Program-made: the position numbers and the translations under genes
The notes under the pieces: generated by a model
What the model saw: the letters and a program-made list of their open reading frames with translations, nothing else
Databases searched by the model: none
Told to the model about the DNA's origin: nothing
From: Warburgia ugandensis
Lineage: Eukaryota; Streptophyta; Magnoliopsida; Canellales; Canellaceae
NCBI GenBank assembly: GCA_035236585.1
Contig: CP141138.1
Location: 28,345,437 to 28,409,436 of the forward strand
Direction: 5' to 3'
Length of the DNA: 64,000 bases
Shown: piece after piece, positions 23,824 through 35,100 of the stretch
Position numbering within the stretch: position 1 is the first letter of the stretch
How the letters are laid out: each line of letters begins with the position of its first letter

Positions 23824-25224
23824 GGCATTGAAAGAGATGTGAAAAAAGAGTTGGGTGCTTGAAAACCAACAGAGGAGGGGTAAGTCCACATCCTATCTTT
23901 CGGTTTTTTTTTTTTCCATTCCGTTCATCTCAACCATACTTTTCTCCCTTAGTACTACACGTACTCACGATCCCAACTTCTCCCTTATCATCTCTTCAAT
24001 GCATTTCCATCCTCAACTTCTTTTAATCACATGAACAAGCATCACCAACCATCTTTATTTTCTTTATTACACTCACCATACATACTACTATTACAACCAT
24101 CCATCCCATTCTTTCCTTTTTATTTCACGCAATCTTTGCCCATCATCATTCCATCTCTTTCTAATCTTCAATACCTCATTTGTTGCTTTTTTAGTGCACT
24201 CACCATATCCTTTGTTTCACATCCACACATCAATTATCTTCCATCTCCATTCCATGTAACACTCAAATCTCTCCCATGCTCTCTTGTATTTCACTCATAC
24301 CATCATCCCCCACTTTCTAATATTCAATGAGCCATTGTCATTCATCCTTTCCTCTATCCATTACATGTCTAACCCTCTACTGCTCTCTTGGAATTACACA
24401 CACACATGCGTGTGCACGCGCATACACTCTTAACTATTACACTCATGCAGCTGTAGTGAGTGTTGAGTGTTCTCTTTTTGGGTTGTGGCGATTGGGTGGT
24501 GTCCAATGTACTTCTTGAGTGATACAACAACTATAAGGAACCCATATGATTGATGGTTGAAGACAGTAGCATGGTTTAGAGCAAAATCAATAGCAATCTT
24601 GTTGAGTGACTTAGAATCCGTTCCATAGGGAAGTGGTATTTTTATATTCTTGTTCATTGTCCATTACAATTTGTAATAAGTAAAGATGAGTTAATGAAAG
24701 TTATTTAAGTTTATTTTCAATTATTAGTTTTAATTTATTTCATTTATATGATTAGATGCATGTCAAAATTTTAAGTGCTATCTTAGTTCTTTTTAATTGT
24801 TCTTTCAGTTAGTAGTTTTAATTTTTATTTTATTTTTTTTCCAATTTTACTTAAGTTGTTACTTAGTAGGTATTTTTGTGAGATTGTAAGTATTGCTTAG
24901 AGTACATTCGTAAACTCAATTTCTAGTATAGTCCTAGAATAAATATGTGTAGCTAAATTGAGAAAAAATATAAATTAGGACTTTTAATGATGATATTTAT
25001 TGTGCCTTTAATTCGATGTATTTTTATTAACATGTGTAATATGAAAGCTAAAATTGGTAATTTTTGAATATATGTGATTTACTATGGTGGATTATAGAGC
25101 CCCAATTTTAAATTTTTGAGTAATTTAATTCTCTTTTATCATTTTTAGATTTGTTTGATTATTTGTTCATTTATTGGCTAGGTTAAAATAATTTAATACA
25201 TTAAAATTTTGTAAATTAAAAAAT
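23820..25224. other. Unassigned non-coding DNA, pyrimidine-rich then AT-rich
   Basis: 23960-24340 is C/T-rich with many 'ccatc' and 'cactca' words; 24395-24430 contains an alternating purine-pyrimidine 'cacacatgcgtgtgcacgcg' stretch. 24650-25224 is very AT-rich. ORFs are short with no recognisable motif. Given the LTR-end signature at 25233, this could be the body of an LTR of the H type, which I could not prove. Confidence 0.35.
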
Positions 25225-25300
25225 TTGAGTCTTCATGGGATCGACTTGTAGTTACGTGATTCTATATTGCTACAAACCCTGCTTGTAGTTATTTTAAAAT
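25225..25300 (+). mobile_element. LTR 3'-end signature (H-like)
   Basis: 'catgggatcgacttgtag' at 25233-25250 followed by 'gctacaaaccctgcttgtag' resembles the end of LTR H read on the minus strand ('gggatcgacccgtacttgc..'). The signature sits near the 3' end of several plant LTR families here. No clear CA end or primer site. Confidence 0.35.
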
Positions 25301-25304
25301 GTTT

Positions 25305-25308
<4 letters not shown>

Positions 25309-25399
<91 letters not shown>
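25309..25399 (+). repeat. (AG)n microsatellite, about 90 bp
   Basis: Uninterrupted AG dinucleotide run. Confidence 0.95.
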
Positions 25400-25402
<3 letters not shown>

Positions 25403-26150
25403 GGCTGCATCGGAGTTCATAGAGCACTATATTTTAGAAAAGAAGAAGGTAGTAGAATGAATTTCTACCACAAGGTAATGGGTGTAGGATCCTCCTAAGT
25501 AGGACTTGATTTTATTTCAAAGACTCATAGAATCCATAAAAATTATTCTTTTTAAATTTGTGCATTATCTATCATGAGATATTTAGTTTTCTTTAGCTAC
25601 TAATAGATGTGCATATCAGTATTTATTGCTATTCTTTATGACATGAGTAGATGCTCTTACATTCTAGCTTGGGATTAGAGACATGTGTGGGCTTGAACGA
25701 TTGATTTAATGTTAAGAAAGTACACAAGATGCATGGCTGTTTTGGGCTGAACAGTGACTAGTTTTGAGCGGGCAGTATTGATTTTGTAATTTTTATTTAC
25801 TGACTTGCTATTTGGCATGATTTTATAGTCATGTTAAAGATGCTTGAGGGGGGTTAGTTTGTCCATGTTTTGGTTTAAGTATCATGTACATGTCTTTCAA
25901 CCCAAAGAAATTGCATAACACTCATTCTGTTCTTAGTTAAAATGACCATAGTAGCAACTTGTCCATCCTCTATAAAATACACATTGTAGCCATCATTTTA
26001 TCCTATAAAAAATGTGAATGGTAAACGTCAGTCCCTCCTCCATAAATTGTGTATAATAGCCATCATTATATCCTCTATAAAATGTGCATAGTAGGCATCA
26101 ATTTATTCATGTAAAATGCACACTATAGCCATCATTCTAACCCATGTAAG
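25400..26150. other. Unassigned DNA with a degenerate ~40-bp tandem repeat
   Basis: No gene seen. 25943-26145 holds about five diverged units of the form 'cattgtagccatcattttatcctctataaaatg'. The last unit stops just before LTR E at 26151. Confidence 0.5.
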
Positions 26151-26733
26151 TGTAACATCTTGGTTTTTCTAAATAATACTTTTTAATGTTCTTTTAGAAA
26201 AGAGGCAGCTGAAATTTCCTTTGTCGTACAAGCATATACTACATATAATTTAGAATTATCCATCTTCTAACTGGGCGTTACTTTCTATAAATCTTCTCAC
26301 AAAATTAAAATAATTAAGAGCACAATGAATTAAAACATCATGCCAAAGGATCTGTTGGTCAAAACATAAATTCCTATAAAAAACACATATCCATGAACAG
26401 TCCTTTAAGGTTTACAATTTTCTAAAATATCAACCTTCAACTTAAATACCGAAGTTCTTAACATAGTCTATTAGAAAATCATAAGGTTTATCGAAATCAA
26501 CAATCCAACAATCACATATGTCATGAATCATGCAAGACGCCCAGCTACACAGAATTTGACATGCTTACAGTCATTTTGAAGGGTTCATAGAGTATGTTAT
26601 CAATTATACATGTCTTATACCTTGATTCAACTTCTATGAGAAGTGTATTTTTAGTTCCACCCTGATTTTCCTTAAAATTTTCCATGTCATTATTTATTTA
26701 TTCAATCACCTTACAAAAGTTAGGGGTGTTACA
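26151..26733 (-). mobile_element. Short LTR E (583 bp), 3' LTR of a minus-strand element
   Basis: Plus text begins TGTAACATCTTGG and ends GGGGTGTTACA. The first ~210 bp on the minus strand match the start of LTR C (34117-37536): TGTAACACCCCT, then the AGAAGTTGAATCAAGG stretch and the GAACCCTTCA block. The remainder instead matches the partial LTR at 63564-63965 of element G. A polypurine tract lies on its inner side at 26735-26747, making it a 3' LTR. Flanking base 26146-26150 (GTAAG) does not match the flank of C (TCAAT), so pairing with C is unproven. Confidence 0.7.
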
Positions 26734-26734
26734 A

Positions 26735-26747
26735 TCTACCCTCCTTA
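26735..26747 (-). other. Polypurine tract next to LTR E
   Basis: Minus strand reads TAAGGAGGGTAGA just before the LTR start TGTAACACCCCTAAC, comparable to the tract at 22534-22546. Confidence 0.65.
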
Positions 26748-28103
26748 CAAAAATTTCATCCTAAAAATTTGCATATTAACTCGCTTATGATTTTTCACAG
26801 CTCTTTCACAGCTTTACTCATGTGGCCTTGCACTTAAGGAAATTCTATTTCCTTTCATTCATTTCTCATATTACCTTCTCCTCAAAGGTATAAATCACAT
26901 GATTAGTCCATATTAAAATGCTCACCCATGACTAACCTTGCTAATGTTCTATTCACTTAAGTTGATTCTTGTTAGACTTTCCAAAAGGATTAATAATTCT
27001 TAACTAAGTTATCCGTTTATTTCACTTGACTGGTATACTCAATTTCTACTCCTCATTTTCACCAATCTTTCAATACTTCACATTTTTCCATTCTAACTTC
27101 TATTGCTCATCCTCATTCCTTTTCAACAGATATAGTTTTGACATAGCTTTCCTAATATGTATAGTCCTTAGACAATTTATCAAAATGACATATTGATTGG
27201 ATTATATAATTTCAACTATTGTTCTTTGTAACAAACTTCCAATTTTTAGAAGTAATTATCTCTTTCCTTGTTCTTCCATTATTTGGAAGTGATTACTTCA
27301 TTTCTACTCGACAATTCATACTTCTTTACCATTTACTTTTATTGACAATTCCTTTTCAAATTCTGTAATTGAATAATAGTTTCCTTATAATGATTCTTTC
27401 TTTATTCTCATCCCATCCATTATTTTTGTAAAACCCTTTGTGTGCCATTTTATTCATAATACTTGACTTTCTACATTTTTCCTTCTAAGATAGTGTCATT
27501 TAAATCTTCATATATATATATATTTATTTATTTATTCTCCTCTTTTGTTATATCTTTCTCATATTCAGAACAAAATTCAGATCATTCTTACAATCAATGA
27601 TAATATTAATCTCTTTCCCTTTCATATATATATATATATATATCATTGGCTTCAAAATTTCTAGATTATGTATTTCCTCATGCTCCTTTCAATTATACCC
27701 CATAACCTTTGTTTTTCTATATATCATACTAACCCTTTATTTAAAGTATTCTTGATAATTTTCAATTAAAAGAGTCTATATTGACTATGTAATCATCCAT
27801 TCTCAAGCCTTTAAAAACTCCATAATTTATCATATATTCTTCAATTCTCAACAATCTAACATAAACTCTTTTTGGGTTATGTAATCAATAGCAAGATTGC
27901 ACTACAAGAATGTCCCTATGTTATACAATCGATAAGAGTTAAACTTCTCTAATTGTCATTGTCATTTCATATTTTAGTATCATATTCCACCTTTGTTGGG
28001 TCACATTCCATATCATCCTTAAAATTTATATGACCTTAAACTTTGCCTTCTTAAATCAACATGTACACTTACCATATAATTGACAAATTTTGTAAGTTTC
28101 TAA
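26748..28103 (-). mobile_element. Degenerate, G-poor internal region of the E-linked element
   Basis: The plus strand is strikingly poor in G. Minus-strand reading near 26860-26900 gives a weak GEGNMRNE, possibly the 'WExEDEMRNEYP' end of gypsy pol, but stops are everywhere. Short (AT)n runs at about 27509-27525 and 27626-27643. No other motif found. It probably continues at 32124 beyond solo LTR B. Confidence 0.45.
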
Positions 28104-28108
28104 CATAT
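28104..28108. repeat. Target site duplication of solo LTR B (left), CATAT
   Basis: Identical to 32119-32123. Confidence 0.8.
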
Positions 28109-28510
28109 TATAACGATCCTAATTTTTAAATTCTATTTTTAAGGATTATCAATTAATTTTGATGAATATAAATGAGGAAATCTTCACATTTAGGTTTCAC
28201 CAAATTTATATTTTGGAAGACATCAAATTGGACCCCAATACCTTAATAGTTGGATTGTTCTAAAAAAAATGATCGCAATGGCACTAAGTTTGTAGAAATC
28301 AGAGTTCGGATGAAGGAGATATGAAGGGCATTTTGGTAAAAATAAGATAGAAAAAAACCCATAAACGAAAGGGCAACCCCCCCTGCACCTTATGGGAACC
28401 TAACACAGTTGTCGGGTTTACTCTTACCAAAACCCGACAGACCAAAAAAAAAAAAAACATTGGGCAATGGAAACCCGACGCTTTGAGGGAGGAGGAGGAG
28501 AATAAGAAAA

Positions 28511-28566
28511 AGAGAAGGAGAAGGAGAAGGAGAAGGAGAAGGAGAAGGAGAAGGAGAAGGAGAAGA
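28511..28566 (+). repeat. (GGAGAA)n array
   Basis: About nine hexamer copies inside a longer purine-rich stretch (28480-28710), which ends in a short (GA)n at 28698-28715. Confidence 0.9.
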
Positions 28567-31483
28567 AAGAAGGAGAGAAGGAGAAGGGAAAACCCAGTGC
28601 GCCTGGAAATCCTAGGTCACGCTGGCAAGAGAGAGTGGACTAAGGGAGAAACAGCCAGGGAGGAGAAGGAGAAAAGAAGAAGAAAGAAGAAGGAACAAGA
28701 GAGAGAGAGAGAGAGATGCATGCAGGCGTGGAAGGGAAAACGAGGGTTTACTGGCTTGCCGGATTGTAGGCCTTTGCCACAGACAACACCAGTTCAGATC
28801 AACAATTCGTCCGGTCAAGTTGTCCAGCAAGGTGAGCCAAACAAAATCCCCAAAATTATTGGAGAATCCAACGTGATCTCAACTGTTGATTGAAGAGGGG
28901 AACATCGCACGGCCAAGTTTGGAGGTTTCACAATAGATCTGAGCTAATCCAGCCCATCCAACATTGGAAAACACATGAAAATGCATCTGGAAGGTAAGAT
29001 CTACAAAACCCAACTCTTGATTTTTGGTTTTTGGCTAAATCTACATGATTTTATGCTAGATCTAAGTTTAGGGATGATCTAGCTGTCCGTTTTCTGATCT
29101 AAGTTTAGGGAAATGAAATTAAAGACTTAATGTAGCTTGGATCACATAAAAATTGCAAATCTGGGTTGAAAATTGATCAGGCAATCGTAGCCGTCCGATC
29201 AGGTACTATTTGCATGGTAACTTCTTGATGTCTGATTGATGATCAGATGTGACTGATGTGTTCTAAAATATTGAATTAACTAATATACAACAAAAATTAA
29301 AAGACCTAAATGGAAATTGATGAATAATCTAGACCTCTGATCTATTATTGTGTAAATAGTGACTGACAACATCTTATCAATGATCAGATGCTGCCAGTGA
29401 GATCCCCATCTTTAAAAATGATAGGATGACTCAAATTGTATGGATTTGAAGTGAAACAGATTGAATGATCTAGGCCATCCAATTTGTCACTATTCAAACA
29501 GAGATCCTGTGATATCTGATCAATGATCAGATGTTGCAGATAAATTCTTGAACCTTGAATTGGATCAAATATGATGTAGTTGTGGAAATTGGATAAACAT
29601 CTATCGAACAATCTTAATCATTCGATCGGACAGTGATGGAAGAGGAACCTAGTGATGTCTGATTGGTAGTCAGATGCCACTGTTATGTACTTTTATCTAT
29701 ATTAAGTGAACATACGCTGAACTTCTAAAAGACCAAGCCACTAATTACCACTACATACATTGTTTAGTAAGTGATTAGAACTCCAATAGCCTTCTAGGAT
29801 TCTAGTAATGAGCTTTAATTCGTAACAGCCAACTTAATCACTTAAACAAAGTGGATTGTTAAGAAAATTATTAAATCAAGGACCTTAGCTATATGGTCGT
29901 GCCTTTGAGTTTAGAGTTAAAAATTGAGAACATAGGGAATTAGATCTTGAAATACCAAGTCAAATCAGTACAAGTTATTGGAGTAAACTTTTAGATTTAG
30001 ATTGTTTGTCAAGGGGATTATGTCAATGGAAAAGGCAAACTAAACCTTGGATACTAATTGGTGAATAGATGATGGATCTAAGACTGACCTAATCATGTAT
30101 TCCTCTATGAAACAAATGGTCAGTGAAAAGTTAAGCAGTTTATGATGACCTAAACCATCAGACTTTGATTAAAACAAAATTCTTATGTATTCAATTGTAT
30201 ATGATCCCACATTGACTAGATCTCTATAACATCAACAGAGGAGATTGACCTAGAAGTCAAATTGAAGAAGGAACGTAGCCAAACTGGGAATTTCGCCTAA
30301 GAGGTAGGTGGTTTTAACATCTATTTGCCATTAAGAGTTTAACTAATCAAATCATTTACTTATCATGTTTTCTATTCGAGGTTACTTAATTATCATGAGA
30401 ATTACATTACATTAGGTCACTTTGCTTTCAACTTTAAAAGAATGCTATATTTGTAAATGCAGATTATATATATATATATGTATCTTCATAACTATGATGC
30501 ATATTTTTATTTGAAGAATGAAAGTGATGTTATTCCTTCTATTACACGCAGTTGTGTATTTTTAAAAGAAATGATTTTACTTGAAATGTAACAATCCCAT
30601 GTTTCGAGATAAGTTAAAGAATGCATGATTTTGCATGACATATATGTTGTATGATTTTAAGACCATTTAGGATTGAGATATGTCTTCATTCAGGCTAATG
30701 AGCCTGGTAGTCACTATGTTGAGAGGTTTTACGGGTTTGGCCTCTCGGCCTCAGACCACCAAAGGTGGTAGGTATCCATGCCCATAGAGGCATCTATTTT
30801 CTCTACTGTTGTGGTAGGAACAACCATTAGAGGTGGTCATGGCATCCTTTCGAGACATATCCGTAGTCATCGTGGAGGCTGCGAGGGCTGTTCTCCAGAT
30901 ATCGGAGAGACACGATTCAGTAATCTGATCGTGAGCATAGTGTGCCATGGGATTTTTGTTTTGTGACCTAGATAGATGGTCTTGATGATGGACTTTAGAT
31001 GAGTACCCATGATCAACTGGCAGATGAGTTCGCTAGGGTGCATATGTGCACGTGATGATGTTGTCAGTTAGGGATTGCCGACGTTCATGGTTTAATCGAT
31101 GACTACTTTAATACTTTGAGGCTCTTATGGCATTGGAATTATCAAGTTATATGTGTATCTTTCACATAGTTATCAAGTTATGCTTACTTGTGGTTTTCTG
31201 ATATGTTTTATATTGCAATTTACTTAAGCTTATTATAATGATTCAATCATTTGGAAAAATATGTATTTAAAGTGGTGCATGTTTTATATTGACACTATCT
31301 GAAATGTTTTGGCATGAAATAGTGAACTGAGATTGGCATGAAACTTAAATCACGTATTTTATCCCTAAATTGATCATTCTATTCTTTAGAAATTGCATGA
31401 AAAAGGATTTGAGATGCTGTTTAGAATTGCATGAAAAACTTGGTAAAATAGATGTGAAACTGCCTATATAAGCGCAAGCTTGC

Positions 31484-31514
31484 TGAGACATTGTAAATTT
31501 TTTACAATGTCTCA
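31484..31514 (+). other. Conserved LTR hairpin, B copy
   Basis: TGAGACATTGTAAA (31484-31497) and TTTACAATGTCTCA (31501-31514): perfect 14-bp stem, 3-nt loop, preceded by AGCTTGC. Relative to T1, two stem positions differ and both arms differ together (GGTATT/AATACC against GACATT/AATGTC). Confidence 0.75.
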
Positions 31515-32118
31515 CGTTGAAGAAATAGAACAGGGGAAATGAAGCAGAGGACTATGTTAGAGAGTTCAAGATGACAAATTAGTTATATCAATTAGGTTTG
31601 CATTATAGTTAACTTAAACAGTAGACTGAAGTAAACACTTCAATCTAATATGACTTTACTTTATGGACATGTAGACATGTAACTTGAAGTCATGGTTATG
31701 TGGCTATGACTGTGACTAGATTGATCCTGCAGGTATATTTTTAGTTGTGTATATTTCTTTGGTTTTCATTTGTTGTGATTTTCCAAACACTTAGTCATGT
31801 TTGTAAATGTGATGGGATGGAGACAGAGTCTCCCTTATTCTTGTTTTTAAATATAAAAAAATGTTTATTAGGTACTTCACAATGATATGCGTTAAATGTC
31901 GAATATCCAAAAAACAGAGGAAACTCTATAGAATTTTTGGTAGAAAGGTAGTGCTCATTTCCCCGATAATCCTTTTTGAGAAAAGAGAAATGACACTCGG
32001 GTTTTTAGAAAGGGTCTTTTAGTGAAAAATGTTTGCTGATGTTTGTTTTCTAAATATTTAGGGCTCGACATTCCAAAAGGAATTACAAAAATGTATTATA
32101 AAAACCCAGGACTTTACA

Positions 32119-32123
32119 CATAT
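32119..32123. repeat. Target site duplication of solo LTR B (right), CATAT
   Basis: Matches 28104-28108. Confidence 0.8.
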
Positions 32124-34101
32124 ATTCCATAAATGCTCTTGATTTCCTTAAATCCATTTCCAAATATTACCATTTCATCTAATTTATTTCTTTCTCCTCA
32201 AATTCATGAATATCCTTTATTCAACTCGTATAACTTAAAATTGTTTTGATTCCATATTATGTTGTTTCATTTCCAATTCCCAATTGATGATAATAAATTT
32301 GGAAATACTCATCCTTATAGAGTACTTAATTTCTTAAATAACATCATTTATGTTCAATGCATCCTCACATTGATCCTTCCTTTTTCTCTTTCCAAGGAAA
32401 TTTGTTACTTTCCTATTGTAAAATTCTACAATCACTCCAAATCCTTAAAATTTGTTCTTTCAACTCATTCAAATAATTTGATGTTCTTTTCGTCAACTAT
32501 TATAAATATTTCCTCATTCAATCTCATGTAAGATTGAAAATCTTCAAAATATCTTAGAATTTCTAACCATTTTTTTCTCCAAAAATTTGGATTCATAATC
32601 ATCTTTAAACTTAAATTTTGCATCCAATATTTGTTTATAGGTCTTCATTTCTCATGTTTTATTTTACCATTCCTCCAACATATATTTCTCCTTACTATAT
32701 TTCTTAAATCTTTCAATATCACCAACTCTACCATATAAGTGGAATCAATATCTCTATTTATCCATAGCTCTTTATTTGCCATGATCAATAAGATGCACTC
32801 CTCTTTATGATAATCAATAACTATATTTTCCCCAAATCATCATATCAATATTTTTCTTTGTTTTTATGTTCCATGATCATTTCACCGCCTATACCAAATG
32901 TACTTCCCCAAAATTATTTTCAATATCACCAACGTTATCATATCAATAGCCGTCTAATCCTTGATAATCCTTTTGTGCTAATTTCGACAATTGATTTATC
33001 ATACCAATATAATTTCTAACTTGGTGATTTCATATTTGTTGTACCATATGTAGGGTTATAATTTCTTTGTTAACCATATATTCTCATGGTTTAATCATCT
33101 TTCTTAATAAGTTTGGGATTATATATATATATATATATATATATATTGCCCTTTCAACATATCTAACTCTCTTCTTCCTTTTCATTTTATTCTAATTTCA
33201 AAGATATTTCTTCATATTCTAAAATTTCATCATCTCTTTATTAAATCCTTTGCCGTTGCTAATTTTGGAGAGAAAATACTTACTTATCTTCTTATTCATC
33301 TTTATTTAAAACTATTCTTATTTACAAAATTTGAAATTTCTCACTTATCTCCTCAAATTCCTTTCAAGTAATATCATCTCTATTTTGATGATTAATTCTT
33401 TTTAACTAATTGTCATAATACTATATATGTAGCAATTATAATTCTTACATTTATATTTATTTATATATTTATTATTAATTTCAATTTTTATAATAATTCT
33501 AAGGCTTCCTCTTTAGCCCCAATTTCTCATAAATGTCTATTTCAACTTTCCTATAAGGTTGGAGTTTTTCCTTCTACACTATTTCTATCATATTTTCCAA
33601 TTTATCACTTCTTTCCCTTTATCTCCATTCCTTCACTTAATAATGGTCATATACATACTAGTATTGGGGTACTTTATTTCCACATATGTATGTTTACTCA
33701 GGACTTTAGGTTAGACCTGAATATCATACATTACATCTTTATCTATTGTAATGTTTTCCTTCTTGATTCCTATATCTTACTAGTCCTTCTATTGGGAATC
33801 TTACTTACTGAGTAGTATTTCTAGTCCTTTCACTAAGTAATATCTACTTGTACTATACTATTCCCTCATTACACTAACTCTTTCTACACTCATCCTCAAC
33901 TAATGAGTTTAACTGTTTCTATACACATCCTTCACTAATGAGTCAACTCCTTCTATACTCATTCTTAGCTAATGAGTTGATCACATAACTCATTCTCATC
34001 AAATAATAACTCATTTCTTATTCACTCACTATTATCATCCTTCAATTATTTTGTCATCTTCATATTGGACATGAGGGTACAGTCCTATGACTGGATGAAT
34101 G
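32124..34101 (-). mobile_element. Non-coding, G-poor internal region next to LTR C
   Basis: Very AT-rich; the plus strand is mostly A, T and C. No gag or pol motif in any frame. 33118-33147 is an (AT)n run. 33880-34030 repeats 'ctcatccttcactaatgagt'-type words every 45-50 bp. Together with 26748-28103 this would give an internal domain of about 3.3 kb without genes, as in LARD-type non-autonomous elements; that link is an inference. Confidence 0.45.
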
Positions 34102-34116
34102 GCTCTGATACCAACT
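34102..34116 (-). other. Primer-binding site of the LTR C element
   Basis: Minus strand GTTGGTATCAGAGCC directly after the LTR end ..GAGTCATCACA. It matches the plant initiator-tRNA-Met type site TGGTATCAGAGC. It shows LTR C is a 5' LTR in minus orientation. Confidence 0.85.
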
Positions 34117-34550
34117 GTGATGACTCGGGTTTTTGTAACACATTTTATAATTCATTTTTCAAAGGCAGGGCACCCTTAGTAAAAAAAATTTTCAAAACAA
34201 AACAGCAAAAATTCTGTTCTTTAAAACTTGTTTTAAAAAACCCAAGTCACTACTTCATACATAACATAAGTAGAATTTTTGTACAAGATAAAATTCAATT
34301 GAAGGAATATATTTTTATTAAATTCTAAAATCCATCCAATAATTCACAGTACAGCCCGGCATCAGTACAATATTTGTCCAAATTACATAATCCAAATTTC
34401 AAACCTCACTATACATTAAAAACTCTTAACACAATATAATGCTCTCAAATAAAAAGACATGTCTTCAAAGAAAATACTCTGATTGATTATTCTTCCAAAT
34501 CTTCTTAGGTCTTCTACAGTCTTAAGCTCCTAACCCTCCTTCTTTGTATC

Positions 34551-34588
34551 TAAGATATTGTAAACATTGAAACACTTACAATATCTCA
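34551..34588 (-). other. Conserved LTR hairpin, C copy
   Basis: Plus arms TAAGATATTGTAA (34551-34563) and TTACAATATCTCA (34576-34588), one G-T wobble in 13 bp. The core is GATATT/AATATC, different on both arms from T1 and B. Confidence 0.7.
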
Positions 34589-34975
34589 GCAAGCTATGCG
34601 ATGGCATTACACTATGCCTATCATATATGCATCATAATGAAAAATACATTAGGACTACTAGGCCATAATCTCAATCCATACAGTGCGCCTGGATAGCTAT
34701 ATAATAATCCACTAATACCAACTGTGGAAATAACAAATCTAGGTTCGCATGGGGGGAACCCTGGCTGCCACAGTGGTGGCCTTCCCCTAATTGCCCCACC
34801 AGGCATTTAGCCTCTCTTTGGGCATGGTATCCATCATATAAGTTTTAGGAAGCGGGTGGCCAAACCTTCATAACTTTCCTAACATATCATCGCCAGTCCT
34901 AACACTGTGCAAAACAAAATCACAAGCCACCATGCTTCTATGTAAAATCACAAGCCACCTCATTTAATTTGATCA

Positions 34976-35100
34976 TTAGATTGGATCAATTGAATTAGAT
35001 TATGAGGTTGGATCACTTAGTTAGATCATATGGTTGGATCACTTAGGGAGACCATATGGCTGGATCACTTAGATGGATCATGTGATTAGATCATGACTAT
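34976..35100 (-). repeat. GATC-rich short array, C copy
   Basis: 'ttggatcacttag' and 'gatcatatgg' words at 13-17 bp spacing; counterpart of 4731-4945. Confidence 0.6.

Larger units (their letters stand above)
28109..32118 (+). mobile_element. Solo LTR B, 4.0 kb, non-coding
   Basis: Starts TATAACGATCCTAA (expected TGTAACGATCC, one base changed) and ends AAAACCCAGGACTTTACA, with a perfect CATAT duplication. It shares with D and F the U3 words 'agagttcggatgaag' (about 28300) and 'gggcattttggtaaaa' (28326). A GGAGAA array lies at 28511-28566. The segment around 30700-30960 ('ggcctctcggcc..', 'cgtggaggctgcgag') parallels 57700-57910 in F. Conserved hairpin at 31484-31514. The 136-aa Arg-rich ORF over the GGAGAA array is an artefact. 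No TATA box as clear as in the other copies. Confidence 0.85.

Noticed and set aside
23629-23891. Three overlapping Ser-Leu-rich minus ORFs; also 25233-25427
   Set aside because: Artefacts of (GA)n microsatellites.
28483-28893. 136-aa Arg/Glu-rich ORF
   Set aside because: Translation of the GGAGAA array and neighbouring purine-rich DNA in solo LTR B.
30751-30966. Overlapping 62-65 aa ORFs in LTR B
   Set aside because: They sit in a segment shared as nucleotide sequence with D and F, without a shared frame.
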